Assembly (NCBI GenBank): GCA_021827685.1
Contig: JAKAUM010000011.1
Span: 1 to 44,440 of the forward strand
Direction of reading: 5' to 3'
DNA length: 44,440 bases
Origin: a bacterium
Lineage (GTDB): Bacteria; Patescibacteriota; Minisyncoccia; UBA6257; 2-01-FULL-56-20
Numbering within the stretch: the stretch's first letter is position 1; each line of letters starts with the position of its first letter. The notes under the pieces are model-generated. The model saw only the letters and a program-made list of their open reading frames with translations. It was not told the DNA's origin and did no database searches. A program made the translations under genes and the position numbers. Below are positions 7,574-15,389 of the stretch, piece by piece.

Positions 7574-8224
7574 ATGACCATGGACGTCTATAATTTGAAG
7601 AACGAGAAGGTGGGAACCGTTGAACTCCCGGCGGGCGTGTTCGGCGCGCGCTGGAACGAGGTGCTGGTAAAGCAGATATTGGAAGCCCAGCGCGCGAATG
7701 CGCGCGAACCGTGGGCGCATACGAAGACCCGGGGCGAGGTGCGCGGTGGCGGCAAAAAGCCGTGGCGCCAGAAGGGAACGGGGCGCGCCCGCCACGGCTC
7801 CATCAGGTCTCCTCTCTGGGTGGGCGGCGGAAAGGCGCACGGGCCCCGGAACGAGCGCGACTATTCCCAGAGCACGAATAAGAAGATGAAGCAGCGCGCG
7901 CTTTTTTCGGCGCTCTCGCGCAAGGCGGCGGATGCGGAGGTCAGGATATTCGATGCGTTCGCCGTGGAGCCGAAGACGAAACCGCTCGCGTCTGCGCTCC
8001 GGGGAATCCTTTCCATGGACAAGCATGCGAGGCGCTACGACGTGCTTTTCGTTTCGAACGGCATGAACCGGAACCTGCTCCGCGCGTCGGCGAACCTTAC
8101 GAAGGCGCGCGTCCTCGACGCCGGCTCGCTGAACCTCGAAGACATATTGAACCACAGGAATCTTTTCATAGAATTGCCGGCGGTCGCGGCGATTGCGAAG
8201 CATTACCGCGCCGCGGCGAAATAA
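7574..8224 (+). CDS. rplD: 50S ribosomal protein L4 (uL4)
   Basis: Protein of 216 aa lining the peptide exit tunnel. It begins MTMDVYNLKNEKVGTVELP; the second ATG at 7580 is an equally possible start. The extended tunnel loop is clear: TRGEVRGGGKKPWRQKGTGRARHGS, followed by the KAHGPR and NKKMKQRALFSALS blocks. In E. coli L4 also represses its own operon. The attenuator-like leader ahead of rplC makes a similar loop possible here, but that is inference. The gene overlaps nothing and is one base from rplW. Confidence 0.95.
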   Translation: MTMDVYNLKNEKVGTVELPAGVFGARWNEVLVKQILEAQRANAREPWAHTKTRGEVRGGGKKPWRQKGTGRARHGSIRSPLWVGGGKAHGPRNERDYSQSTNKKMKQRALFSALSRKAADAEVRIFDAFAVEPKTKPLASALRGILSMDKHARRYDVLFVSNGMNRNLLRASANLTKARVLDAGSLNLEDILNHRNLFIELPAVAAIAKHYRAAAK

Positions 8225-8225
8225 C

Positions 8226-8501
8226 ATGGCGGACCTCTTTCTCGTAAAGAAGCCGTGGGTGACGGAAAAATCCGTGCGGCTTTCCGCGGAACGGAAGTAT
8301 GCTTTTATCGTGAAACGCCGCGCGACGAAGCCGGAAATCAAGAAAGCGATCAAGGACGCGTACAAGGTTGACGCCGTTACGGTGAACGTCGTGAACCGTC
8401 CGCCCAAGCGCAAGCGCTTCGGCGCCGTGCGGGGAATGCAGGAAGGATACCGGAAGGCGATTGTCACCCTGAAAGAAGGCCAGAAAATAGATCTCCAATA
8501 A
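8226..8501 (+). CDS. rplW: 50S ribosomal protein L23 (uL23)
   Basis: Protein of 91 aa next to the exit tunnel, where it forms part of the docking site for SRP and trigger factor. It starts MADLFLVKKPWVTEKS and has the family motif YAFIVKRRATKPEIKKAIKDAYKVDAVTVNVVN, followed by the short GKRKRF-like loop (PPKRKRFGAVRG). The ATG at 8226 follows the rplD stop by one base. An in-frame ATG at 8193 lies inside rplD and was rejected. The rplB ATG follows the stop by one base. Confidence 0.95.
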   Translation: MADLFLVKKPWVTEKSVRLSAERKYAFIVKRRATKPEIKKAIKDAYKVDAVTVNVVNRPPKRKRFGAVRGMQEGYRKAIVTLKEGQKIDLQ

Positions 8502-8502
8502 C

Positions 8503-9339
8503 ATGAAATCCTACGCGCCCCGCACCGCATCACGGAGGAGCATGACCGCACCGAGCTACGGCGCGCTTTCCAAAACGCGTCCGTGGAAGTCCCTCCTGCG
8601 CCGCCTGCCCGCGCGCGGCGGACGGAATTCGCAGGGCCGCATCACGACCCGGCATCAGGGCGGGGGCAATAAGAAGCTCTACCGCATTATCGACTTCAAG
8701 CAGAACCGCATGGGAGAGAAGGCGCTCGTAGAGACCCTGGAATACGATCCTTACCGCACGGCGTTTATTGCCCGCGTGAAGCGCGCCGACGGAAGCCGCG
8801 CGTACGTGCTCGCGCCCGAAGGCATGCGCGCCGGCGCGGAAATCGTGACTGCCGAAGCCGCGCCTTTCACGCCGGGAAACCGGATGCCGCTCCGGAATAT
8901 TCCGGTTGGTTATCGCGTTTACAACATCGAACTCATCCCGGGCCGCGGCGGCCAGCTTGCGCGGTCGGCGGGCTCCTCCGCGGAAGTGCTGGCGAACGCC
9001 GACGGCTACACCGATCTTAAGCTCGCTTCGGGCGAGGTAAGGCGCGTCCCGTGGGGCGGGCTTGCGTCGCTCGGCCAGGTATCGAACGCCGAATGGAGCC
9101 TGGTGACCATCGGGAAAGCCGGCCGCTCGCGGTGGCTCGGCATCCGTCCGACCGTCCGCGGAAAGGCGATGAACCCCGTCGACCATCCTTATGGAGGCGG
9201 CGAAGGCAGCCAGCCGCGCGGCACCCGCAAGCCGAAGACGCTCTGGGGCAAAGTGACCGGAGGACATAAAACCCGCAACCGAAAAGCGCGGTCGAACAAA
9301 TTCATCCTGTCCCGCCGGCCGCCGCGGAAGAGGAAATAA
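8503..9339 (+). CDS. rplB: 50S ribosomal protein L2 (uL2)
   Basis: Protein of 278 aa, normal length. It starts [20 protein letters not shown], aligning with the usual N-terminus. The RNA-binding core [27 protein letters not shown] and the C-terminal [12 protein letters not shown] segment are present, the latter with the histidine implicated in peptidyl transferase function. The end is [16 protein letters not shown]2 bridges the subunits and is among the most conserved 50S proteins. It sits between rplW and rpsS in canonical order. Confidence 0.97.
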   Translation: MKSYAPRTASRRSMTAPSYGALSKTRPWKSLLRRLPARGGRNSQGRITTRHQGGGNKKLYRIIDFKQNRMGEKALVETLEYDPYRTAFIARVKRADGSRAYVLAPEGMRAGAEIVTAEAAPFTPGNRMPLRNIPVGYRVYNIELIPGRGGQLARSAGSSAEVLANADGYTDLKLASGEVRRVPWGGLASLGQVSNAEWSLVTIGKAGRSRWLGIRPTVRGKAMNPVDHPYGGGEGSQPRGTRKPKTLWGKVTGGHKTRNRKARSNKFILSRRPPRKRK

Positions 9340-9347
9340 TCATCGCC

Positions 9348-9686
9348 ATGTCACGCTCGCTCAAAAAAGGACCGTACGTAGACCCTAAGCTCCTCGCAAA
9401 AATCGCGAAGGCGGGCAAGCCCGAGGACGCGCAGGCGATCAAAACGTGGTCGCGCGCTTCCGAAATCGCGCCGGAGATGGTCGGCTATAAATTTGCCGTC
9501 CACAACGGGAAGTCGTTCATCGAAGTGAGGATCGCGGAGGAAATGGTGGGCCACCGCCTCGGCGAGTTCTCGCCGACCAGGAAATTCGTGAAACACGGAG
9601 GAAAGATCCAGAAGGAGCTTGAGCTGAAGGCCGCCGAGACCCAGCGGACGCAGGCCGCCGCGGCAAAAGCGCCGGCGAAGAAATAA
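9348..9686 (+). CDS. rpsS: 30S ribosomal protein S19 (uS19)
   Basis: Protein of 112 aa in the 30S head. It starts [16 protein letters not shown] and has the conserved [29 protein letters not shown] block. The last 20 or so residues (after ELKAAETQ, ending AAAKAPAKK) extend beyond the usual length of about 92 and are alanine- and lysine-rich, probably disordered. It lies 8 bases after rplB and 6 bases before rplV. Confidence 0.96.
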   Translation: MSRSLKKGPYVDPKLLAKIAKAGKPEDAQAIKTWSRASEIAPEMVGYKFAVHNGKSFIEVRIAEEMVGHRLGEFSPTRKFVKHGGKIQKELELKAAETQRTQAAAAKAPAKK

Positions 9687-9692
9687 AGCCCC

Positions 9693-10205
9693 ATGGAAAC
9701 GCAAACCGCAAAACTTCATTATTTGAGAATCGCGCCGCGCAAGGTGCGCAGCGTCGGCGACCTTATTAAAGGCCTCTCGGCGAACGAGGCCGAAGCCCAG
9801 CTTCTCCTCCAGCGCCGCCGGCCGGCCAAGGCGCTCCTTAAGCTCCTGCGCTCGGCGGTCGCGAACGCCGCCGCGAACAAGCGGTGGGACACGGGCCATC
9901 TTTACGTAGCGAGCGTCCGCGTGGACCAGGGGCCGATGCTCAAGCGCCACCTTCCCCGCGCGCGTGGCTCCGCGTCGCCGATACAGAAGAAAATGAGCCA
10001 TGTCACGCTCGTACTCGGATTGAATGAGACGCTCATGCCGAAATACAAGATCGTCGTGAAGAAAAAAGCGAAACTCCCGCCGGGAGAAGGGAGGCCCGGG
10101 AAGCGCGGGCCGCAGGCCGCTAAGCCGGAACGGGAAAAGCGCCCCGATCGCCCGCACGGATTCTTCAAACGGATGTTCAATCCGAAATCGCGCGCGTCAA
10201 AATAA
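9693..10205 (+). CDS. rplV: 50S ribosomal protein L22 (uL22) with basic C-terminal extension
   Basis: Protein of 170 aa. The first ~115 residues are a normal L22: LRIAPRKVRSVGDLIKG, then RAKALLKLL-type helix, the tunnel hairpin around GPMLKRHLPRARGSASPIQKKMSHVTLVL. The remaining ~55 residues are rich in Lys, Arg, Pro and Gly and end FFKRMFNPKSRASK, without similarity to a domain I know. L22 lines the exit tunnel near the macrolide site. It lies 2 bases before rpsC. Confidence 0.95.
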   Translation: METQTAKLHYLRIAPRKVRSVGDLIKGLSANEAEAQLLLQRRRPAKALLKLLRSAVANAAANKRWDTGHLYVASVRVDQGPMLKRHLPRARGSASPIQKKMSHVTLVLGLNETLMPKYKIVVKKKAKLPPGEGRPGKRGPQAAKPEREKRPDRPHGFFKRMFNPKSRASK

Positions 10206-10207
10206 CC

Positions 10208-10864
10208 ATGGGACAGAAAATCAATCCAAATTCATTTCGCCTCGGGATCACGAAGAACTGGCCGGTACGCTGGTTCATTAAGGGCGGCTATGCGAAATTC
10301 CTCGAGGAAGACGAGGCGATCCGCAAGGTGATCCGCGAAAAAATCGCGCTCGCGGGCATCGCCTCGGTTGAGATAGAACGCACCCAAGGGAGCCTTCGCG
10401 TGCTGATCCGCGCCGCCCGCCCGGGCCTCATCATCGGCCGCGGCGGGAAAGGAGTGGAAGACCTCAATAAGGCGATTGCCGACGCGATCCGCAAAGTGCG
10501 GAAGACGAAGGCGCCGATCCCGATGAGCGTGACGATCGAGGAGCTTAAGCGGTCCGAAATTTCGGCGGCGTACGTCGGCCAGCAGATCGCGTGGGATCTC
10601 GAGCGCCGGATGCCGTTCCGCCGCACGATGAAGAAATATTTGGAGCAGGTGGCGCAGAACAAGGACGCGAAAGGAGTAAAGATATATCTTTCGGGCCGCC
10701 TCGACGGGAACGAAATCGCGCGGCGCGAATGGCTCGTGCGCGGCGCACTGCCCCTGCAAACGCTTCGCGCAAACATCGATTACGGAAGGGCGACCGCGAA
10801 AACGGCGTACGGGACCATCGGCATCCGCGTCTGGATATATAAAGGGGAAATTTTTAACGCTTGA
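10208..10864 (+). CDS. rpsC: 30S ribosomal protein S3 (uS3)
   Basis: Protein of 218 aa. It starts MGQKINPNSFRLGITKNW, has the KH domain with the RNA-binding loop LIIGRGGKGVEDL, and the C-terminal S3 domain with GVKIYLSGRLDGNEIARREW and ending at GTIGIRVWIYKGEIFNA. It helps form the mRNA entry channel. Stop TGA is three bases from the rplP ATG. Confidence 0.97.
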   Translation: MGQKINPNSFRLGITKNWPVRWFIKGGYAKFLEEDEAIRKVIREKIALAGIASVEIERTQGSLRVLIRAARPGLIIGRGGKGVEDLNKAIADAIRKVRKTKAPIPMSVTIEELKRSEISAAYVGQQIAWDLERRMPFRRTMKKYLEQVAQNKDAKGVKIYLSGRLDGNEIARREWLVRGALPLQTLRANIDYGRATAKTAYGTIGIRVWIYKGEIFNA

Positions 10865-10867
10865 GCC

Positions 10868-11278
10868 ATGCTTATCCCGAAGAAAGTAAAACACCGCAAA
10901 TGGCATAAGGGGCGCTCGCGCAACCGCAAGATCGACACGCGGGGCACGGAGCTTTCTTACGGCGAATACGGCCTCCAGGCGATGAGCGGTTCCTGGATGA
11001 CCTCGCGCCAGATTGAAGCGGCGAGGAAAACAATCACGAATTTCCTTAAGCGCAGCGGCCGCCTCTGGATACGCATCTTCCCCGACAAGCCGGTTACGAT
11101 CCGCCCGCCCGAGACGACGATGGGAGGCGGAAAGGGGAACGTGGACCACTATGTTTTTCCGGTCCGCGCCGGGCGCGTACTCTTCGAAGTGGGCGGCGTT
11201 CCGGGTGAAACGGCGAAGGAAGCCCTGCGGCTTGCGTCGTTCAAGCTGCCGGTGAAAAGCAAAGTGATTTCGAAATAA
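10868..11278 (+). CDS. rplP: 50S ribosomal protein L16 (uL16)
   Basis: Protein of 136 aa, normal length, near the A-site tRNA and peptidyl transferase centre. It starts MLIPKKVKHRKWHKGRSRN and carries LSYGEYGLQAMSGSWMTSRQIEAAR, then the conserved GGGKGNVDHYVFPVRAG block and the VPGETAKEALRLASFKLPVK end. It lies between rpsC and rpmC with 3- and 6-base gaps. Confidence 0.97.
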   Translation: MLIPKKVKHRKWHKGRSRNRKIDTRGTELSYGEYGLQAMSGSWMTSRQIEAARKTITNFLKRSGRLWIRIFPDKPVTIRPPETTMGGGKGNVDHYVFPVRAGRVLFEVGGVPGETAKEALRLASFKLPVKSKVISK

Positions 11279-11284
11279 CGGACC

Positions 11285-11491
11285 ATGAAAAAAAACGAGA
11301 AGCGTGATTTGAAAGCAAGGCCCGCGGGAGAGCTCGCGCGCCTCGTCCGCGAGGCGGAAGAAAAGCTCCGCGGGTTGCGTTTTGACCTCGCGGCAGGCAA
11401 AGTAAAGGATATCAGCGTGATAAAAGAACTGCGGAAGAAGGTCGCCCGCATGAAAACATTCATCCATGAACCATCCGGAAACGCAAAATAA
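11285..11491 (+). CDS. rpmC: 50S ribosomal protein L29 (uL29)
   Basis: Two-helix protein of 68 aa close to the tunnel exit. It begins MKKNEKRDLKARPAGELARLV and shows the family pattern EKLRGLRFDLAAGKVKDISVIKELRKKVARMKT. Its last 26 bases overlap the start of rpsQ in another frame, a sign of tight translational coupling. Confidence 0.93.
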   Translation: MKKNEKRDLKARPAGELARLVREAEEKLRGLRFDLAAGKVKDISVIKELRKKVARMKTFIHEPSGNAK

Positions 11492-11756
11492 GAAGCGCCG
11501 CCTTTCGGGCGTCGTGGTATCGGACAAGATGCAAAAGACGCGCGTAGTCGCCGTTTCGCGCCTCAAGAAGCACCCGAAATATCTGAAGTACTACCGCGTG
11601 ACGCGCCGGTTCAAGGCGCACGACGCGGCGGACGAATATAAGACGGGGGAGGCGGTCGTGATCGAGGAAACGCGGCCCATCTCCCGCGATAAGCGGTGGC
11701 GGATTGTCGGGCGCGCCAAGGAAAGCGCCAAGGAAAACAAGGGGCGCACGGAATAA
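11466..11756 (+). CDS. rpsQ: 30S ribosomal protein S17 (uS17)
   Basis: Primary 16S rRNA binder of 96 aa with an OB fold. It has the family blocks LSGVVVSDKMQKTRVVAVSRLKKHPKYLKYY and RRFKAHDAADEYKTGEAVVIEETRPISRDKRWRIV. The start at 11466 lies inside the end of rpmC (26-base overlap). A later start is not available before the conserved core, so the overlap is real. A short Lys/Glu-rich tail follows the core. Confidence 0.94.
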   Translation: MNHPETQNKKRRLSGVVVSDKMQKTRVVAVSRLKKHPKYLKYYRVTRRFKAHDAADEYKTGEAVVIEETRPISRDKRWRIVGRAKESAKENKGRTE

Positions 11757-11760
11757 AAAC

Positions 11761-12129
11761 ATGATCCAGGAACGTTCCATATTGAAAGTGGCGGACAACA
11801 GCGGCGCGAAAGTCGTGCGGTGCTTCCGCATCCTCGGCGGCACGCGCCACCGTTACGCCAATATCGGCGACATCGTGGTCGCGTCGGTGCAGTCGGCGGA
11901 GCCCCGGAAGAACGTGAAGAAAAAGGATATCGTGAAAGTGCTCGTCGTCCGCACGAAAAATTCGCTCCGCCGCCCCGACGGTTCCTACGTCCGTTTCGAT
12001 GAGAATGCCGTGATTGTCGTGGACGCGAAAAAGGAGCCGGTGGCGACCCGCGTGTTCGGCCCCCTGCCGCGCGAGCTGAAGCAGAAGGGATTCGAAAAAT
12101 TGATGACCATGGCGGAAGAAATCGTCTAA
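11761..12129 (+). CDS. rplN: 50S ribosomal protein L14 (uL14)
   Basis: Protein of 122 aa, exactly the usual length. It starts MIQERSILKVADNSGAKVVRCFRILGG and ends at ELKQKGFEKLMTMAEEIV. It forms an inter-subunit bridge and binds the silencing factor RsfS in other bacteria. An upstream in-frame ATG at 11704 lies inside rpsQ and adds residues that do not belong to the family, so 11761 is used. Confidence 0.97.
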   Translation: MIQERSILKVADNSGAKVVRCFRILGGTRHRYANIGDIVVASVQSAEPRKNVKKKDIVKVLVVRTKNSLRRPDGSYVRFDENAVIVVDAKKEPVATRVFGPLPRELKQKGFEKLMTMAEEIV

Positions 12130-12137
12130 ATCCATCC

Positions 12138-12443
12138 ATGAAGATAAAAACGGGAGATAATGTGAAAATCATGTCCGGAAAGGACAAGGGGAAGACCGGG
12201 AAGGTCCTGATCGCGCGCCCTGCCGAAGGGAAGGTCGTGATCGAAGGGCTGAATCTTTTCGCAAAGCGGTCCCGGCCGAAACAGCAGGGGCAGAAGGGCG
12301 AGACGGTATTCGTGCCGCGCGCGCTTCCGGCGTCGCGCGTGATGCTCGTATGCGCGAACTGCAAGAACGCGGCGCGCGCGGGCTTCCGCGAAGAGGGCGG
12401 CCGCCGCGTGAGATACTGCAAAAAATGCCAAGCAGCCGTATAA
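12138..12443 (+). CDS. rplX: 50S ribosomal protein L24 (uL24), zinc-ribbon form
   Basis: Assembly-initiator protein of 101 aa. The KOW segment reads KIKTGDNVKIMSGKDKGKTGKVL, followed by VVIEGLNLFAKRSRPKQQGQKGE. The C-terminal third contains a four-cysteine pair CANC and CKKC, a zinc-ribbon version of the L24 tail seen in some bacteria and absent from E. coli. It lies 8 bases after rplN and 5 bases before rplE. Confidence 0.95.
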   Translation: MKIKTGDNVKIMSGKDKGKTGKVLIARPAEGKVVIEGLNLFAKRSRPKQQGQKGETVFVPRALPASRVMLVCANCKNAARAGFREEGGRRVRYCKKCQAAV

Positions 12444-12448
12444 CGAAC

Positions 12449-12970
12449 ATGCCGACCAACATCCACAAAGATAACGAAAAGAGAAGGAAGCAAGCCGGGG
12501 GATTCATCGAGAAGATCGTCCTTGACGCAGGCGTGGGCCGATTGAGCCAGACGCCGAATTTCGAGGAGAAGGCGCTCGTCCAGGTGATGCGCGACCTTGC
12601 TTCGATCACCGGCCAAAAGCCGCAGATACGCCGCGCGAGGAAATCCATCGCGGGGTTCAAGATCCGCGAGAACCAGATCGTGGGGCTTCGCGTTACGCTC
12701 CGGCGCGCCAGAATGGTTGATTTTTTCGAGCGGCTGATTAGAATAGTATTGCCTCGAGTCCGCGACTTTACCGGCCTTCCGCCGGAGAGCGTGGATCGCG
12801 CCGGCGTGCTTAACGTCGGCATACGCGAAGAATTCGTGTTTCCGGAAATCGCGCCGGAAAGCTCCCCCGTCGCATTTTCGCTCGGCGTCGCCATCGTTCC
12901 GAAGAAGCGCGACCGCGCGGCGGCGCTCCGCGAGTTCCGGGAAATGGGGGTTCCGTTCAAGAGGAAATAA
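12449..12970 (+). CDS. rplE: 50S ribosomal protein L5 (uL5)
   Basis: 5S rRNA-binding protein of 173 aa. It carries [10 protein letters not shown], the [33 protein letters not shown] core and the RVRDFTGLP and [13 protein letters not shown] blocks. The ATG at 12449 is preferred to upstream in-frame starts that lie inside rplX. It is slightly shorter than the E. coli protein (179). Two bases separate it from rpsN. Confidence 0.95.
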   Translation: MPTNIHKDNEKRRKQAGGFIEKIVLDAGVGRLSQTPNFEEKALVQVMRDLASITGQKPQIRRARKSIAGFKIRENQIVGLRVTLRRARMVDFFERLIRIVLPRVRDFTGLPPESVDRAGVLNVGIREEFVFPEIAPESSPVAFSLGVAIVPKKRDRAAALREFREMGVPFKRK

Positions 12971-12972
12971 TC

Positions 12973-13158
12973 ATGGCAAAAGAATCCGTCATCGCGCGCA
13001 GTAAGAAGAAGCCGAAATTTTCCACGAGGATCGTCCGGCGCTGTTTTCGCTGCGGCCGCAAGCGCGCCTATATGCGCGATTTCGGCATTTGCCGCATCTG
13101 CTTCCGCGAAATGGCGACGAATCAGGAGATCCCCGGAGTGAAAAAAGCGTCATGGTAA
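12973..13158 (+). CDS. rpsN: 30S ribosomal protein S14, zinc-binding type (uS14)
   Basis: Short, zinc-binding (type Z) S14 of 61 aa. It has paired cysteine motifs [20 protein letters not shown] and the typical end IPGVKKASW. The short form contrasts with the ~100-aa zinc-free paralog used by many proteobacteria. It lies in the 30S head. The gene follows rplE by 2 bases and precedes rpsH by 9. Confidence 0.97.
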   Translation: MAKESVIARSKKKPKFSTRIVRRCFRCGRKRAYMRDFGICRICFREMATNQEIPGVKKASW

Positions 13159-13167
13159 TCTAACTGC

Positions 13168-13548
13168 ATGTACTACCGAGTCCTCCCACAGCTGAAGAAC
13201 GCGATCCGCGCCCGCAAGGAAAGGGTGATTTTGCCTTTCTCCAAGATGGACCTCGCGGTATTGAACTCGCTTGCGGCGGCCGGCTTCGTGAAGGGCGTCG
13301 AAGAGGAAGCGGCGGGGCGCAGGACCGTTCTCGCGGTGCGGCTTGCGAAGGGGGAAGGCAAGGGGACGTTCTCCGACTTCAAGCTCGTGAGCAAGCCAAG
13401 CCGCCATACGTATGCCGATTACCGCAGTTTGCGCCCCGTAAGGCAGGGGCACGGCGTCGGCGTCCTCTCCACTTCCGCGGGCATCATGACCGACCGCGAA
13501 GCGAGGAAAAAGAAAGTCGGGGGCGAATATCTTTTCCAAATTTGGTAA
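13168..13548 (+). CDS. rpsH: 30S ribosomal protein S8 (uS8)
   Basis: Primary 16S rRNA binder of 126 aa. The N-terminal half shows [36 protein letters not shown]. The C-terminal half carries the S8 signature [33 protein letters not shown]. In E. coli S8 represses the spc operon. No matching leader was identified here. It ends one base before the rplF ATG. Confidence 0.95.
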   Translation: MYYRVLPQLKNAIRARKERVILPFSKMDLAVLNSLAAAGFVKGVEEEAAGRRTVLAVRLAKGEGKGTFSDFKLVSKPSRHTYADYRSLRPVRQGHGVGVLSTSAGIMTDREARKKKVGGEYLFQIW

Positions 13549-13549
13549 C

Positions 13550-14059
13550 ATGAGCCGGCTTATCAAGAAATCCATAGTCGTCCCGGAAGGCGTTTCCGCA
13601 TCGGTTGCGTCCGGCGCCTTTACCGTAAAGGGCCCCAAGGGCGAACTTTCAGTGCCGCTTCGCGGCGGGGAGCTCTCGGTCGCGGACGGAAAAATTTCCG
13701 CGGGAAGCGGAACGCTTTGGGCGCTCGCGCGGAACGCCGTGGCGGGAGTGACCGAAGGGTTCGTAAAAAACCTCGAGATCGAGGGCGTCGGCTACCGCGC
13801 CGTGCTTGAGGGAAAAGAACTCGTCCTCCATCTCGGGTACGCGCTTCCCGTGCGGATGAAACTGCCGGAAGGGATTTCGGTTGCGGTGGAAAAGAACATG
13901 GTGAAGGTATCCGGCATCGATAAGGATCTCGTGGGGCGCGCGGCGGCGGAGATACGGGCCATGAAGAAGCCGGAGCCGTATAAGGGCAAAGGCATCCGTT
14001 ACCAGGGCGAAGTAATCCGTCGGAAAGCCGGCAAGAAAACGGCATCGTCGTCGGCATAG
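13550..14059 (+). CDS. rplF: 50S ribosomal protein L6 (uL6)
   Basis: Protein of 169 aa with the two repeated L6 domains. The first includes FTVKGPKGELSVPL. The second includes VEGVGYRAVLEGKELVLHLGYALPV-type sequence and ends with KPEPYKGKGIRYQGEVIRRKAGKK, the signature of the family. It lies near the factor-binding site and sarcin-ricin loop. It is about 8 residues shorter than E. coli L6. Confidence 0.96.
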   Translation: MSRLIKKSIVVPEGVSASVASGAFTVKGPKGELSVPLRGGELSVADGKISAGSGTLWALARNAVAGVTEGFVKNLEIEGVGYRAVLEGKELVLHLGYALPVRMKLPEGISVAVEKNMVKVSGIDKDLVGRAAAEIRAMKKPEPYKGKGIRYQGEVIRRKAGKKTASSSA

Positions 14060-14070
14060 GGACTAAACTT

Positions 14071-14427
14071 ATGAATGCAAGAAAGAAACTCAATGTGAAA
14101 AGGAAGCGGCGCGCCGCGCGGACGGCCGCGCGCATCCGCGGCACGGCCGGACGGCCGCGCCTCGTCGTGAACCGCACGAACCGCTACGTCTATGCCCAGC
14201 TGATCGACGATGCGAAAGGCGTGACGCTCGCCATGGCGTGGAGCCGCGGCACGGGCGGGCAGAAGGCGACGAAGAGCGACCAGGCGTTCGCCGCGGGAGA
14301 GGCGCTCGCCGCGAAAGCGGCGGAGAAGAAGATATCGGCCGTTGTTTTCGACCGGCGCTCGTCCAAATTCCACGGCCGCATCGCGCGCCTCGCCGAAGGC
14401 GCGAAAAAAGGAGGCCTAAAAATCTAA
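14071..14427 (+). CDS. rplR: 50S ribosomal protein L18 (uL18)
   Basis: 5S rRNA-binding protein of 118 aa, normal length. It shows RIRGTAGRPRLVVNRTNRYVYAQLIDDAKGVTLA, then AAKAAEKKISAVVFDRRSSKFHGRIARLAEGAKKGGL. It forms the central protuberance with L5. It lies 11 bases after rplF and 10 bases before rpsE. Confidence 0.95.
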   Translation: MNARKKLNVKRKRRAARTAARIRGTAGRPRLVVNRTNRYVYAQLIDDAKGVTLAMAWSRGTGGQKATKSDQAFAAGEALAAKAAEKKISAVVFDRRSSKFHGRIARLAEGAKKGGLKI

Positions 14428-14437
14428 AGAAAAATCC

Positions 14438-14935
14438 ATGCCGCAACCAAACATGCAATCGCGCGATCGCGAGAGAGCCAGGGGTCCGCGCATCATAAAA
14501 AAGGAAGAATTCAAGGAGCGCGTGCTCGATATGCGCCGCGTAACGCGCGTCGTCGCGGGCGGAAAGCGTTTCCGTTTCCGCTGTACGATCGTCTTGGGCG
14601 ATGAGAAGGGGCGCGTGGGCGTCGGCGTCGCGAAGGGGCTGGACGTCCAGCAGGCGGTCGCGAAAGCGAAAGCCGCCGCGAAAAAGAACATGATTGCGGT
14701 AATCCTGAAAGACAACCGGACGATCGCGCACGAGGTGACGGCGAAATACAGCGCGGCAAAGGTGCTCTTAAAGCCCGCAGGCGAGGGGCACGGCCTCCGC
14801 GCAGGAGGCGCGGCGCGCTTCGTGCTGTCGTTTGCCGGCGTGAAAGATGCGACGTCCAAAATCCTCGGCCGCACGCCGAACAAGCTTACGAACGCCATGG
14901 CGACGATCGAAGCGCTTAAAATGCTCAAGGCCTAG
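14438..14935 (+). CDS. rpsE: 30S ribosomal protein S5 (uS5)
   Basis: Protein of 165 aa. It has the S5 RNA-binding domain VLDMRRVTRVVAGGKRFRFRCTIVLGDEKGRVGVGVAKG and the second domain with LLKPAGEGHGLRAGGAARFVLSFAGVKDATSKILG. It is involved in decoding fidelity and mRNA unwinding. It is followed after 7 bases by rplO: rpmD (L30), which normally sits between them, is missing. Confidence 0.96.
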   Translation: MPQPNMQSRDRERARGPRIIKKEEFKERVLDMRRVTRVVAGGKRFRFRCTIVLGDEKGRVGVGVAKGLDVQQAVAKAKAAAKKNMIAVILKDNRTIAHEVTAKYSAAKVLLKPAGEGHGLRAGGAARFVLSFAGVKDATSKILGRTPNKLTNAMATIEALKMLKA

Positions 14936-14942
14936 ACCTACC

Positions 14943-15383
14943 ATGCAAATCCACGAATTAAAATCGACGAAGCGGCGCACCCAGCGCATCGGCCGCGGCG
15001 GCAAGCGCGGCAGCTACTCCGGCCGCGGCGTGAAGGGGCAAAAATCGCGCGCGGGGCGCCGCATGCGCCCGGCAGAGCGCGACGTCATCCTCCGCATCCC
15101 GAAGCGGCGCGGCTATCGCAACCTTCCGAAAGGCGCCGCCGTCACCGTTTTCAACCTCGGCGAACTTTCGGAGAAGCTCCGTTCGTTTGCGGAGGGGAAG
15201 GCGCCGGTCGTCCTGAATGCGGAACTCCTGAAAACGGCAGGCTTCCTCGGCCGGAATTTCAAGGGGCGCGTAAAAATCCTCGGCGACGGCGAAATCGTGT
15301 TTGCCGTATCCGTGGAAAAGCTCGACGTATCGAAATCCGCGGAAGAGAAGATCCGGAAAGCGGGAGGAAGCGTGGTAAAATAA
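14943..15383 (+). CDS. rplO: 50S ribosomal protein L15 (uL15)
   Basis: Protein of 146 aa. The glycine- and arginine-rich N-terminal extension (GRGGKRGSYSGRGVKGQKSRAG) threads into 23S rRNA. It is followed by a globular C-terminal half with FNLGELSEKL and LLKTAGFLGRNFKGRVKILGDGEI. The ATG at 14943 is chosen over in-frame starts inside rpsE. It sits 6 bases before secY, the usual order. Confidence 0.95.
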   Translation: MQIHELKSTKRRTQRIGRGGKRGSYSGRGVKGQKSRAGRRMRPAERDVILRIPKRRGYRNLPKGAAVTVFNLGELSEKLRSFAEGKAPVVLNAELLKTAGFLGRNFKGRVKILGDGEIVFAVSVEKLDVSKSAEEKIRKAGGSVVK

Positions 15384-15389
15384 CGTTTT

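Noticed and set aside
14936-14942. A hidden rpmD gene between rpsE and rplO
   Set aside because: The gap is only 7 bases and neither neighbour carries an L30-like extension.
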